64,000 nucleotides of DNA. Source: Endocalyx cinctus. Lineage: Eukaryota > Ascomycota > Sordariomycetes > Amphisphaeriales > Apiosporaceae. The stretch covers positions 248,001 to 312,000 of the forward strand of contig BCKC01000012.1 in NCBI GenBank assembly GCA_001600455.1. The letters run 5' to 3'. The stretch's first letter is position 1, and each line of letters starts with the position of its first letter. The notes beneath the pieces were generated by a model, which worked only from the letters and a program-made list of their open reading frames with translations, had not been told where the DNA came from and did not search any database. The translations under genes were made by a program, and so were the position numbers. Below, in pieces: positions 12,208 through 24,709 of the stretch.

Positions 12208-12516
12208 ATGGCAGAACAAGTCGTCCCCCAAATTTCCGCCCATTACGCCTCCCCCACGCACGCAGATCATGCCATCACGATTCGTCTTACGGGATGCTCT
12301 CCTTCCCCGCCAACCCTCTACTCGAAGACGCGCTATCTATCCTCGCTAAGGACCGCCACCAACTCTTTGCAAGCGCAGATTAACGAGTTCCTCACCGCGC
12401 GGATGGAAGAGGACAAGAAATCCGAAGGCGAATCTAACGGCAACGTGAACAAGAAAAGAAAGGATAGAGAGGAGGAGGAAAATTACGGAGAGGAGGTTGT
12501 CGAAGACGAAGAATGA
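12208..12516 (+). CDS. GON7: EKC/KEOPS complex subunit Gon7
   Basis: A single exon encodes 102 residues. The central segment YLSSLRTATNSLQAQINEFL followed by TARMEED is the recognisable Gon7 signature, and the acidic, Lys-rich low-complexity tail from about residue 68 is also typical. Gon7 is the small fungal subunit of KEOPS, which makes the N6-threonylcarbamoyl adenosine of ANN-decoding tRNAs and also affects telomere maintenance and transcription. It binds Pcc1. Length is close to the family norm (about 100-125). The gene is convergent with vps39, whose stop lies 300 bp away. The leader just upstream is C/T-rich and then A-rich, as usual for a constitutive fungal promoter. Confidence 0.85.
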   Translation: MAEQVVPQISAHYASPTHADHAITIRLTGCSPSPPTLYSKTRYLSSLRTATNSLQAQINEFLTARMEEDKKSEGESNGNVNKKRKDREEEENYGEEVVEDEE

Positions 12517-12817
12517 AAAAAGTTTTCCTTACAAAGAAAAAAAAAATTACTACTCGATCAATCATATATTATTTGCATATATATTGTATATGTTGCTGTA
12601 TATACTAAGTGAATATATGGGAATGGGGGTATTGCACAGCACCAAGACCAAATTCGAAATCGCGACCCTCCCCGAGAAGCAAGAAAGACGCCATCATCAT
12701 GCATTGCAGTTTAGGTAAAAGAGAAAGAAAAAGAAAAAAAGAAAAAAAGAATGAAAGACGAAGAAGAGGGGGGGGGGGAATATATCACGATATGGAAGAG
12801 TCCAAGTCGTTATCAAA
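12517..12817. repeat. Convergent intergenic region with polypurine tract
   Basis: The spacer between Gon7 and Vps39 stop codons is A-rich and contains an almost pure purine tract at about 12718-12780 that ends in a G run. No gene is seen. Confidence 0.6.
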
Positions 12818-15800
12818 TCATCCGTGACGACCCCAAGACCCGGCCATCCTCTGCTCCACGCCTACACCTCTACTCCCGCTAATGCTCCTCCTCCCCCCGA
12901 CGCCGCCGGCCTGCTGTTGCTGCGCTCTTCCGAGACAACCGTAATGGACAACCGTATTATCCGGCAGCACGGCTATGACGCTATTACCCAAGCGCTTGTG
13001 GCAAGTCCCGCAGACTCTTTCCTCGGCAACCACCACTCGTCTGTTCCTTCCGGCGCCTCCGCCACCGCTTTTCAGGGGAGAAATGCCGTCTCCCAGGAGC
13101 AGCATAGCTTGCGTGTTGACCAACTGGGTCTTGCGTAGCTGCTCGACGATCCGGCTTTGGTTGACCAGACTGTTGGCAGTTCTCATCCTTCCGCGGAAGT
13201 AACTCTCTAGGTTTTGCACCGGTAAGGTATCCGGGATGAGAGACAGCGTCGATGACGCGGGAAGCCTGGAGCCGTGTCGTGACAAGAGGGACAGCGCCGG
13301 TTCCCATTTTGGTTCTTGAGGAGGCGGCGGTGTGAGGTAGAGAGACAAAAGCGTGTGATATATGGACGGAGTCGAGTCTGGATCATCAGGGTCTTCCTGG
13401 GCACCCGAGCCCAAGGATTCTCGACGAGAGCTTGGGAGGGAGTGGATGTGGTTACAGTACCTAGGTTTTATTGTTAGCAATAGAATCCGATATCGAGTAC
13501 GAAATAGGAGAAACAAAGTGCATACTCTTCAGCTTTGCCGTAATCCTCCATCTTGAAGACGTAGATCTCGAGGGCTTGCTTGTGCTGCCCCATGTTGCTG
13601 AGGATAACAGCTCTAGCTTCGTAGAATGCCGGATCTAAAAATTGCGAATTTATGTTAGCACACCTAAATAACTAGAAAAATAAGCATAAAAAGATCGAGG
13701 AATAAAAGGTCATACCATCCCGCGGAATCAACCCGTAAGCCCTGCTCAAGCTGTACTGTCGACTCTCCCTCAGGAACTCCATCAACATTTGCATGTAACT
13801 ACGCTCTTCGCTGGCGCCGTTGCGCCCCGTCGAATCTTTGGACGGACTGGCTTCCTTTTTGTCGCCGTTCGACTTTTCCTTAAGCTCTTCGATCAATAGC
13901 TCCGCCAGCCTATTGTGGAAATCAGGTGTCGCGTCTCCAAGCTCGCTAATAATATGATCCAGATACTTTATCTCATATCTCGGGTTCTTTTCTTTCTCGG
14001 TAAAGGCATCGCGAAGATACCTAACGACTTGTTCGCGTGGCAACGTTTCCGCGTTTTCTGTGTCAGCCAGGAAAATATCCATTCCCAACTCGGCATCGTG
14101 ACGGAGGACCCAGTCGGCAAATTCTAGGATGAGGTCTATCATTTCCGGCGGCAAGGATTGCAGATATTGGACGGTTCTTCGCGGACCTCGTAGCTGTGCC
14201 GGGATTCGTACATCCTTTTCTTTCTTACCGTTGTCATCCCGTATTCGCACCGTGTCCGCTTTTGATTCTTCTCCTTCATCCTGCTCGTCGCCGCTCGTCG
14301 CATCCGCATCTCCAAATCTCTTCAGCAGCGTTAAAGCTTCTCGGTGCAGCTTCTTCCCGTAGAAAAAATCGATGAGTTCACTGTATCTATTGTGCTCCGC
14401 TAGTTTCTCGTTCACGACGTGTGGATCGCAAAAGTTCGGGATGCGAAAGAGAGAGCCCGCGAGAGAAGGCTGGGAAAACATGTAACACCTAAATAGGGTA
14501 GTGTCAACAAGTGCAAACGTCTTCCGTAAGGCTTCCTCATATTCGTTGTCATCCACGGCGCGTGGGTGCGAAAGTAAGGCCTCAAAGTTATCGTCCGTTC
14601 CGAAAGAGTCCGAGTTTCCGTTGCTACCGCTAGCAACGTTCTTTGATTTGGACGGTTTTAGCTTACCCGTAACCGGGTCTAAAACTCGCTGTAATCGAGC
14701 TCTAGTACCGGCCAGATAACTGTTAAGCTCACGAACCGCTTTCATGAGTTCTGCGCCTTCAAGAACTTTGTCGTCTTCCGTGGTAGTCGCAGATGCCTTT
14801 TTAGGTTTTAGGCTCGCGGCGTCGTCTTCTTTATCCGTGGCTTCTTTCTTGGACGATGTGACAGATGCAACATCAGAATCTGCCTTGCGATGTCCTCCAC
14901 CCATGAAGTATTTCGCAAAGCCCCCCGCAGCCGAAACGGTTGCTTTCGAAGGAGACGCAGTAGATTCAGCTATACTGTCTGCTTTTGCCACCTTACTCTC
15001 CTCGTCGTTTGACTTCGATTCCTCCTCGTTCTCCGCCACTTCCTCCTCGGATGTATCGTCCAGCTGTTCTTCTTTCTTAGCTTCAGCTGAAAGGTCACCG
15101 GCAATCATCCTAGGATACAATTTCAATACCCTCTCAGGCGGGGCGTGCACTTCGTCTTCGTTGAACAGATCCAAGCTTTCCCGAAATTTGCTTTTTTTGA
15201 ATAAAACCTCGGCTTTCAGCATCTTCACCTCACGCATAGTGCCGGTCTTATCCTTTAACAACGCGTCTTCTAGCATACCCAAAACACTAATGGCCTCATC
15301 ATATTTGGCCTTTTCAACAAGCTCTTGTATCTGAGTATCGTAATCTGTTGCGTCCATCTTCCAGACGGCTCGCTCGCTGCTGATATGAAAGCCTTTGCCC
15401 GCATGAGCCAGACTTACGGTGGGCGGGGGGAAATATAGCTGTGCGGCGCCAGGAAGCTCTATGGTCTGCAAGAGACTGAGGGTCTCAGGGTTCCGTATCT
15501 CTAGAGAACCTTTGGCCGGGGGTTGTAAGGCTAATATATACGGATAGCTGTACCCGATACTCTCGGGAGAGCTCTGCCACGGAATCTGACGCTTCTCTAG
15601 AGGTTTTCCATCCGTATCGATAAATAAAGAATTAATATCTTTGGCGAGCAGCATTTCGCCCTCGGCTAGCCTCGCAGCTAATGGTTTTGGTACGTAACCA
15701 CCCAGGCCCATATAACCCATACTGGCGGCACCGAACCTACTTCCCTGCCCTCCCGCAGCGGCGGCGCCGTTACCGGTGATCTCATGAGTTTCCGAGGTGG

Positions 15801-16551
15801 TTACGTCAACCAAGACATATCCGGCGTTCATACCACAGACAAGTTTGGTAGCATTTGCCCACGTAATAGTCCGAATAGCCTCGGGGAGAGCAATCTCGGT
15901 GACATCATCGTGCAACTCGCTTTCGTGCCAACTCCACAGTAAGAGACGACGTTTTACTGCAACGGCGAGACGGCTGATAATCTCGGGGATACCCGTAACC
16001 GAGTCCTTAACGATATTACTGGTGACGGCGAAACATGTGGCGTTCTTTGTGCGCGTTAACGTCTCCAACAACTCGTAAGTTTGGAGGTCGTGTAAGGAAA
16101 TGTAATAATTTGACAACGAGACCAAAGTATTGGCTTCTTTTATGATGGCAAGTTGTTCGATAGCTCGGGTAGAGAATTTGTCGACTTCACGTAATAAATC
16201 GGTAGGTTTAGAAGCCGCCGGTCCGGATTGAGAGTTGGGCCTCGAAGTACTTGTTGTATTGGTCTTCTTTTGACTATTACTCAAGGACGATACACCGTTG
16301 AGAGGGTCGGGATGAGGTTCGTTTAGGCGATAAATACGCAAAGAGCCGGAATTAAGACCCACGAGAACTCGATCACCTGGAAAAGACGAACAAATAGTGT
16401 AAGTAACGACATGCTAAAGGGAAGAAAAAACAGTAACGGAAACATATAATATCATGTAACATAACATACCATAGGTAAGTATAGTTTCGATCTTGGATTT
16501 GTCGCGCTGCCTCAACTCGATTATAGGTCGAGCTGTAAACGCTGAGAGCAT
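12818..16551 (-). CDS. VPS39: HOPS complex subunit Vps39/Vam6
   Basis: Four exons on the minus strand (16551-16470, 16376-13716, 13634-13526, 13460-12818) give 1164 residues, close to other filamentous-fungal Vps39 proteins. Exon 1 (MLSAFTARPIIELRQRDKS) and exon 2 encode an N-terminal citron-homology beta-propeller to about residue 330. A clathrin-repeat alpha-solenoid follows, interrupted by a long acidic Ser/Lys-rich disordered insert at about 460-590. The 36-residue exon 3 carries the KQALEIYVFKMEDYGKAEEY segment of the Vps39 central domain. The C-terminus near 1100-1125 has a zinc-finger-like CxxC...HYGC. Vps39 binds Ypt7/Rab7 and tethers vacuoles and late endosomes, and in yeast it also forms the vCLAMP mitochondrial contact. 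The product acts at the vacuole membrane from the cytosol. Confidence 0.93.
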
Positions 16552-17192
16552 GTTTTCTTTTTTAACAGCTATCCTACCTTGACCTTAAACCAAGGTAGCC
16601 GACAGTATAATAATTCTATCCGACAAAGAGAACCATCGAAATGGAAAAGAGGAAGATGATATAAATTGATTTGTTTATTCATTAACATTACGCCATTATA
16701 AGCTACTTTTACTATGTAAGGTAGCTAAAGGGAAAGCTATGATCTTCACTTATTGGACGTTATAGAAGTAATTACATAGGAGCCTCGGTGGGGTTTTGGG
16801 CTGCAGCTGACCTATACTTAGAGTCCAGGGAGTTTTAGTACTTAGCTTAGTGCATTAATGCATATGACGGCATAACGCATACGCTGATAATAATTAAGCC
16901 CTCTCGAAGAGACCCCTTATTTTATAATCAAGTCCCCTAAAAGCCTCCAAATGACTACGTTGGAAATATATGAGTTATGTAGAAGCAGTATATGTCTTGG
17001 TTCTAAGGTATATGAGTAATAAGTACGTAGTAATAAATTATGAGAATGGACAATATTAAAATCGATACACCTAGAGAAAAAAAAGGATAACAAAACTTTA
17101 ATTACCTTCGTGGCTTCGTGTATCGTCTAGATAGACAGCTTCAACCTTCACATACTTCCAACCAGAGCAAAGCTTCCGTCAACGCCTACAAG
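16552..17192. promoter_or_regulatory. Divergent promoter region of vps39
   Basis: This AT-rich spacer has no long ORF. It must contain the vps39 promoter on the minus side and the promoter of the transcript(s) starting near 17.1 kb on the plus side. Confidence 0.45.
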
Positions 17193-17326
17193 ATGGTAAG
17201 TCCAACCTTTATAAATGCGACTAACCTGTATAAAATCTTTAAACTCAGACTGGAAAAGCCAAAGAGGGAAGACAAAAGAAAGAATCATCTTTATCATCGG
17301 GGAAAGAACTTGGACGACTAATATAA
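17193..17326 (+). CDS. Possible 26-residue spliced ORF or leader uORF
   Basis: An ATG at 17193-17195 is followed directly by a textbook intron, 17196-17248. The donor is GTAAGT, the branch GACTAAC and the acceptor ACTCAG, for 53 bp in all. Joining ATG to 17249 opens a basic 26-residue frame (MTGKAKEGRQKKESS...) that stops at 17326. It lies 207 bp before the start codon of the small secreted protein gene. It could therefore be an upstream ORF in that gene's spliced 5' leader or a separate micro-gene. The intron signals are strong. That the ORF is translated is only a guess, and I do not recognise the peptide. Confidence 0.3.
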
Positions 17327-17533
17327 AGTCTATCATCAATGCTGTCCGCGGACACACACACATTCTCTCTCTTTCTACCGTCTCTTGTCACTTATCACTT
17401 CTAATCATATTAGAATACCATAAATCTATATCACACCAAAAAAGAATTCATTCCCCTTTTACCTTCATACTCATCACCACGTATTTCTATCTTGTCTCAC
17501 CAATACTTTTTTCGCATCAAATAACCCCACAGA

Positions 17534-17902
17534 ATGCGCGTCCCCGTAGCTCAACTCCTCCTCGTCCTCGGACTCGCGATGCTCGCCTCTAGCCTGGCCG
17601 TAAGAAGCGAATCCTATTGCGAGGTAACCGGAGACTATCGGCCTCGCTGCTGGTGCGACGTGAACGCCAAGGTGCTTCGATGCTGCATCGACGTACTCAA
17701 CTGCTTCAGCTGCGGCGAATGCACGTCGAACGAAGTGATTCATGGTAACCAGAGCGAGATATATCTCACCCGGAACGAGACTGCTATGTACGTCGCTCAG
17801 AACCAGACCGGCACGGTATATGTCAACGAAACCGACGTAGATGATAGATCAACGGGCGTTGATGGACTTTTCGACGAACCTCCCGAGCCACAACTTGTAT
17901 AA
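17534..17902 (+). CDS. Small secreted cysteine-rich glycoprotein, effector candidate
   Basis: A single exon encodes 122 residues. The N-terminus is a clear signal peptide (hydrophobic core VAQLLLVLGLAMLASSLA, cleavage near residue 22-26). Eight cysteines cluster in residues 29-63 (C29, C39, C41, C50, C51, C57, C60, C63), enough for four disulfides. The C-terminal half has four N-glycosylation sequons (NQS, NET, NQT, NET) and an acidic tail. I do not recognise a hydrophobin, CFEM or LysM pattern: the spacing does not match, although a CC pair is present. The protein is probably extracellular, where cysteine-rich proteins of this size often act as effectors or wall components. The function is unknown. 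A C/T-rich leader precedes the start, and a consensus intron lies further upstream at 17196-17248. Confidence 0.72.
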   Translation: MRVPVAQLLLVLGLAMLASSLAVRSESYCEVTGDYRPRCWCDVNAKVLRCCIDVLNCFSCGECTSNEVIHGNQSEIYLTRNETAMYVAQNQTGTVYVNETDVDDRSTGVDGLFDEPPEPQLV

Positions 17903-18364
17903 AATCATGTGCCACTTGATTCGTGGGCAAGGAAATGAAGGAAAGGTCTTCTGTTTTCGTGTTAAATCCATGGGGAAATGTATTATCTGTTGGCGTAGCA
18001 TACCCTTGGGGATCAGAGGCTTTTTTAGACTATAGAAACACTCGCAACAGTACCTTACCATCTCATCGTAATTCACGCTAGTATCCAAGTCGTCGAGTCG
18101 ATTCAAGAGACATGGGTTGGGGTGTTTGTTATCGGCAATACCAATAATTCTTGTAGTCTATACTATGCGCTTAATAAACATTATATTATCAACCCCTATT
18201 TTATCTGACTCGCTAATACCTAAAACATATATATATATGTATGCATGTATGTATATAACAATAACGGTCCAAGCATACAATTCTAGACAAACGTACCAAG
18301 AGGGCCAAAAAAAAAGTCCTAATGTATGGTAAAAGAACAAAAAAAAAATCTATATGTATAGACC
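17903..18364. repeat. Convergent 3' region with TA/GTAT simple repeat
   Basis: No gene is supported. A simple TA-rich repeat mixing TA and GTAT units is present at about 18227-18257. Confidence 0.5.
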
Positions 18365-21211
18365 CTACATTCCCAACACAGTCATCGACCCGTAACCAAG
18401 GGTGACTACAACGGCCAGAGTGAGTAAACTGCTGGGTATGCCTCGGCTGATAAAATGCGTGACCTTTAAGTATCGTTGGCCCGTGGCATCTTCTTTCATA
18501 ATAGCAGCTATTATACAATAGTCAATTAATCAAAGTCATCATGATCAACAGAAAGGTATAAATTTAAAAGGAGACTTACTCATATTGGGGAATCCGCTCG
18601 TAGGTAAAGCCATAGCCGCGCTGCACATGAGCGTTGCCGCCATGACGAGCAAGTTCGGATGAGGCTGCTCCATCTTGTCACCGATATCAAAGACTAGGGG
18701 AAGGATGATGAGGGCGGCCACCGTGTGGGAAATGAACGTCGCCACTACGAGGGTCAAGGTTGAGAAGATGAGAAGGACCACGTACAGGTCCAGATCATGC
18801 ACTTCTTTCGAGATACCCTCCGCCACGGTGTGAAGGAGACCGGACGATCTGACCGCCTTACCTAGGGACAATCCTCCGGCAGCCAGAATGATGATAGTCC
18901 ACGGGAAATTGTTGAAGTCTTCTTTGGTGAGGATACCTGTTCCAAAGAATATGACGATCGGGAGGATAGCAATGACTCCCATATCCCCAAATGTTGACTC
19001 GAGCGCGTGACTGGCGCACCAGAGAGCGATGGTCGTGAGGCATACGACGGAGACAAACCACTGCATCCCACTAAAAGACTCTCGCACTTGGCGAATCGGC
19101 ACAATCGTCGTTCCCCTGCCCGGCCGAAAAGTTCCCAGGAGAAGTAGCCAAATCAACACGATGGACACAATCCCAACAGGAATCACCACGAAAAACCATT
19201 GTCCCCAAGTAGGGGCTGGTTGCATAATCCCTAAAGCCACCACATTTTGCGGCGAAGCGATAGGCGAAAGCATACCGCCGATGTTGGAAGCTAGGGCGAT
19301 GCCCATAATTACTGCTTTTGACATGTTGGAATCAGAGGGAAGATTACGAAGCATCGGCTGTCAAAGCAATTAGCGCAAAAGGCCCTTTATCCGGCTACGT
19401 AACGTAGCACAAACTGCTCGGAGCTGCAGCTAACTCGAAAAAACTCACCTCGATAATACTAAAACAAAGCACCGGCGCCGCTACGTTACTGACCAGCATG
19501 CTAGCGAACGCCGCCACAAACATGTTGGCGATTAACACCGTTCTCGGACGCGTACCGGCCTTGCTCAGCACGAACGTAGCGATTCGCTTGTCGATCTTAC
19601 ACTTTGACAAGGCGGCCGCCACGGTAAATCCGCCGAGGAGTAGCATGATCACGGGCGTCCACATAGCTGCGAATACGTACGCCGTGGCATCTTTCGAGTT
19701 TAACCTCTCGTGAGGCGCATCGTCACTCCGGACAACGTTCAATAACACGCAGAGAAAAGGGATCAACAGAGATGTCACAAAGAGGGGTATAGCCTATAAC
19801 ACGTTAGAAATTTTGGAATATAACTACCATTGCTTTCATCACTCACCTCGGTGGCCCATAACAAGCTGACGAATACGAGCATGGCGAAACAGTTCTGCTG
19901 CTCCGGTCTCTCCATTATGGGGATCAGGAGCAGAACTAAGAAAATCGTGATAATGGCAAGAAGGGTAAACATGGTCGATCCGAAGAGCCAGGCGGGGCAT
20001 CTGAAACGCCCAATCGGTGTATCTATCTCCTTAGTTGGTGCTACCGGTATATCATCGCCCTGTAGCCGAATCTTCATACTATCGCCGGAAGGACCAAGAA
20101 GGCTCTTGCCGAGACTAGCGGCTTCGGCCCGACGCTCGAGACCGATAAGATCTCGCCAAACCGTGTTCCTCTCCCAGACGACATGCTCTCTCAAATGGGA
20201 TCGCAAATCCTTCTTGGCGAGGGCTATATCGCCGTCAGCCACGACGTCTGCATACGCTGTCTCCATCTTCGAAATGTGCTCTTCGATCTGGGTCATAGTA
20301 ACTCGGAGGAAAGGATAGGCCGAGTCGACGTGATCTGCCATATACTTGACTCGAAGCTCTTTATTGACAATCTTGTCAAACTTCTTAAGTACCTTGCTAA
20401 ATCCTGTTTTGTTCAGCTGAACGTAGGATTTGAGTTCACACAGCTGTACGTAGAGGCTGATGATGCGCTTCTTCAACATGATGCCGGAAGAGAAGAGTTG
20501 GGCAGTCTCGGCGTAGTCGTCAAATCCGGAACTGTATCTTCGAGCGGAGCGGGTGAATTCGGTCGAGGCCGCTAAGCTGGTTAGATCGGTAGAGGCGTGC
20601 ATAACATTGGATGTGGTCCGTCGCCGGCCAAGCCCGCTGCCGGGGCTTGTCCTTCGTTTCTTAGTAAGCGCCGAAGTCTCGTCGTGATCATCGTCATCGT
20701 CTTCGTCGCTATCCTCGATACCGTCTTCGGTCGAATGCACGCTGCGGGTGCTCTGGCCCGCATGGTGGCCGCGCGCGCCCTTGGTTTGTTCGAGAGAAGG
20801 CTGGGTAGGTAGGCGTACAGAAGATTCGGAATCGCCATTCTCGTTATCTTCGAAAGAGCCAACATCGCGTAAGAGATCGTCGACCTCGTCGAACAGTTCC
20901 TTCTCTTTCACGCCGTAGAAAGACGAGATCTTTTCTAGCTCGACATCTAGCGAACGAGTGAAGACGGCCTCGGGATCATCGTTTTGGAGTAACGGCCTTG
21001 ACTCCACATCGGTACTAGTAGGTTGATGGACGGTCTTTTCGAGTTGGTAAATTCTGCACCGTAAGAATCACCTGGTTAACCTTCACGTTCGTACATGATA
21101 TGTAAACAGGCAAACAATCCGAACTTACAGCTTTTTGAGATTGCTGTACGCGATGTAATGGGTACTCCAATCCGGAACAGCGTTAAACTGAATGCTGTGA
21201 GAGAACTTCAT
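18365..21211 (-). CDS. SPX-domain low-affinity phosphate transporter (Pho87/90/91 type)
   Basis: Five exons on the minus strand (21211-21129, 21053-19847, 19793-19449, 19357-18580, 18507-18365) join to 851 residues. Exon 1 supplies the SPX start MKFSHSIQFNAVPDWSTHYI and the NLKKLIYQLEK helix. The SPX domain runs to about residue 310 with a long acidic/Ser-rich insertion, and its Lys-surface helix KVLKKFDK is at 248-255, where inositol pyrophosphates bind in the family. About ten or more transmembrane helices of the SLC13/DASS fold follow from residue 395. NVAAP and SNIGGMLSPIASPQN form one substrate-site repeat and LPTSGFPNM the other. The family moves phosphate across the plasma membrane (Pho87/Pho90) or out of the vacuole (Pho91). 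I cannot decide which from sequence. Confidence 0.93.
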
Positions 21212-23935
21212 CTCGTCGAGTTGATCAAGCCTACGTCTCTTCTCGTCTCTGCTCTCCTTCTCACGTCTTTCCCTGCGTACTTTCTCTTGGTCTTCTTTCC
21301 GCTGTTGGATTTGTGTATAGTCGACTAATTCGTAGCTGTCGGCAGGCTCCAGGGTTGAACTCCCCCCTCTGTCCTTTGGCTCCGTTTGAGTGGGAATAGT
21401 AAATGAGGATGGTGTAGAGGGAGCTGTGTCGGAAAAAGAGGAGGGATCAAATGTAAACTTTGAGTTCGCTATGGTGGAGGTGAATATAGTGGAGGCGTAG
21501 GGTACTTGGTATAGTACTTCGTATAGGTGGTGTCAAATTCCCCTACTAATAAAAATATAAAGAGATTTCTCCTTTTCAAATAAAATTGGTGTGTCTTGAG
21601 CGAATGATACTAGAGCGGTAACGAGACGAGTCTAGGTACACTTTAATTCTTTCTTTACTTTTCTAGATTAATTTAGCTTCATGTATCACCATACCAGCTG
21701 ATGAACCTGATGAGGAATGGACGCAGTTTTGGTCATTTGCGCCAGCGTTGCAGAATGAAGTTAAGTGTACATTTAGTTATGCATGTACAAGGCATACGGG
21801 TATGCATATATCCAAGACTTAGCCACAGATGACGGAATAGTGTAGCTCTACAAGTATGTACTCCGTACTATGTAGCTATATGCCGGATCTATTAATAGAT
21901 AGCGACATGTGAAGACTAGTGAAGACATACGAATATCTCAGTACTCGATAGCAATGAGATATATACCAATACTCGATGTCTCGAGGATGAGAAACCGTCA
22001 AATCCATTCTTATGATATCTTGGTTTAGCATTATCTGGGTACATGTTCATGCGTTCCAAGACGGGAATTTACATACGTTGTACTACTTATTACCAGTATG
22101 GCACAAACTAAACTTTGGTGACCTTCCTGGCGTAATTAGCTTATACTTGTTTGACGTCTTTTAAAGTCAAAAAAAAACAGTCATACAGTAGGTACCAATT
22201 CACTGCTCAACTAAAATATTACGCACTTAGTAGTTTACAGTCTTTTGCATGTCTAAGATTGTATAACGTCGGCAAAGTATCTCTCATTGAAATCTATACA
22301 ATTCAGTCATTTCAAAGAATTTATGCTGCTCTTCTTGCAGGAAACCTACCGAGAAGGGAATGGTATCTTGAGAAATCCAGGTTATGTATGTTATTGTAGG
22401 TTTGATAAAGGTCTGTATCGTTCGCCAGCATTGCTTTATTCGTGCTGCCCCTACACAAACCAACTACATGTGAAGTGATTCCAGGTTTCATGGACCAATA
22501 TATGTGCTGCCCAGCAGTGTCTTTATCTGATGGACATTCGTGGCAGTATACATGACCTGTAAGACTGGATTAATATAAGTGTCGCTTCTTTTTTTTTTTT
22601 GCCGTCCGGGTCTATATCTCAGCGCGGGACATTGAATACCAGGTTATGACGATTCTTAGGTAAAGTTTATGAAGAATGTAAGAGATCATCGTCGAGAAAA
22701 TAGCTGACAGTTTGCATTCTGGCTTTGATATCCTCTCGTGTTATAATCAATAATCACTTCAAATGAAATAGCAAGTTCCTCACTTTAGGACACCCTTATC
22801 AACACAGATATCATGGTGAGGACATCCGATAGTTAATACAAACTCCTTATAGGACGCCCACTGGTACGATACTTCATGACACTCTTGGCGTACATATAGA
22901 TAACGAAGTTCAACCTATACATATCCGCGTAGATACTTAAGAAGTTGACCAATATTGTTTGGCTTACAACTGATTTTGTTATTCTACAACGTTGCAAGTG
23001 GGAGGCATCTTGGACGATCATTTTGGAGCATTTGATCTCTATTGAAACTTAGATGCTGAATTCAGAACATTGCATGGTAGGAATACGTCAAGCGCAGTAT
23101 GTGTCGGTCTCAAGTGTAAGCCAACTTCAAAAAGCGACTGTCAATCTTTCGTAGAAAGGGTGAATATATCCCGAGAACTGTTTCCGTGAAACTTACGAAA
23201 CTTCTTCCCGAGATTCGGTGCATATATAGAACCTTGGCCTGCGGGGAAGCGCAACTCCTTTCTAGAGAAGATGCCTCAGTATATAGGACGTTTTTACCAC
23301 GGACGATAAAAATCGCAATCCAATAGTGGACCGTTGCCTGATGTAACGGTTGATAAAATGGATTACGCCGCGTTCCACTACTTTCTCTCCTAGTTTATAC
23401 TTGTGGGGGAGCACGGGGTGTAATTTGCGGCGTGGGATGGCTTGTAGAAGCCGTTGATCTATAGGTGGTTAAGGATGATAACTTTCCGGGGAAGTCCCCC
23501 GTGTGCTGGCGAATCGCTGCTGGACCGAGTTCGGCATGTCGGGAAGGTCTACATATAATCGGCGATCTGCCGTGATCCGCCCGATACCTACCTAGGTATA
23601 TCCATATCACACAGCAGCAATATGAACGGAATCCTCAGCTGAGTATTAAAAAAAAAAATAAAAAGTGCATGTTGTATTACCCTTCCACGAGGGTGTTATA
23701 TGCATCGGCTTTCCGACCCCGAGTGAGGAATATGAAACGGTTGGCTGGTATAAATGCGACCACAGAATAAGGGGGAAAAAAACCATAGCCTTGTTATATA
23801 CGTACTTTCACCCTCTCGCCGGGCCATTGGTAGAAGATATGGACGTGGTGTTCTCAATAAATAAAGACAAGTATAAATCGCTTTTGTTGGGATGAACCGA
23901 GCTTTCGCTGACGGAAATCTCAGAAATTCTCGGTA

Positions 23936-24009
23936 ATATATACACAAATATATATATATTTATATATATACATATATATATACATACATATATATATATA
24001 TATATATAT
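23936..24009. repeat. TA-rich dinucleotide microsatellite
   Basis: About 70 bp of nearly pure alternating TA with occasional CA and TT interruptions. It is visible directly and probably unstable in length. Confidence 0.9.
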
Positions 24010-24681
24010 GCCTGATTCAGCTACATATGCGTAATATGCATCTCTGTGCTATGTGTACATATCATCACACACACACAAAAAAAAAAGAAAAATGCAGTTG
24101 TTGGAATCGGTTAATTCTGCATAAGATATGGATGTAGATCTCGGAGGTCTGGTGACATGTGTATATGACCTAACATGATGTACTTGATTGATTGACAGGT
24201 ACGGGTAGATAAGTCAGAATAATAAAAAAAAAGTCGGTCAAAAGTGTGGTGGCAAAAGGTAAAGGTTCGAGCCAATGAGATGGCAAAGAAATATTTTATT
24301 TCACCATGACCTGTGATGGATGAGTTGGCATGCGACATGCGGGTTCGAGATAGACATGAACAGGGGTGTTTGGGATGTGAGATGTGACGATGCGACGCAA
24401 GAACAACCGAGGCCCCTGCATGTAGTTGTAGGGCCACCGTAGGCCTGCGTAGGCAAGATTGAAACAATGGAGATGGATGGATTTTCCTAAGTCAGCTGTT
24501 AGAATAGCCGCCGGCGATTAAAAGTCGATGAATGAATTGTATCCGGGAATGTAAGAAATGCATATGCTTACTCTGCGTCATCCATCGGATAGAAAAGGCT
24601 AAGCTAACCTTTAGTTATGCACCTAGGAATAAGCTACCCAATAATGATATGTGTTATGATAGGAGAGGTGCTGTATGATAC

Positions 24682-24709
24682 GTACGTACGTACACTACGT
24701 ACATATGTC
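24682..24709. repeat. ACGT tetranucleotide repeat
   Basis: Several consecutive self-complementary ACGT units followed by a related TACGTACAT segment. It can fold on itself. Confidence 0.7.

Noticed and set aside
24264..24273. Perfect B-box-like GGTTCGAGCC
   Set aside because: No A-box or foldable tRNA body lies upstream; probably chance.
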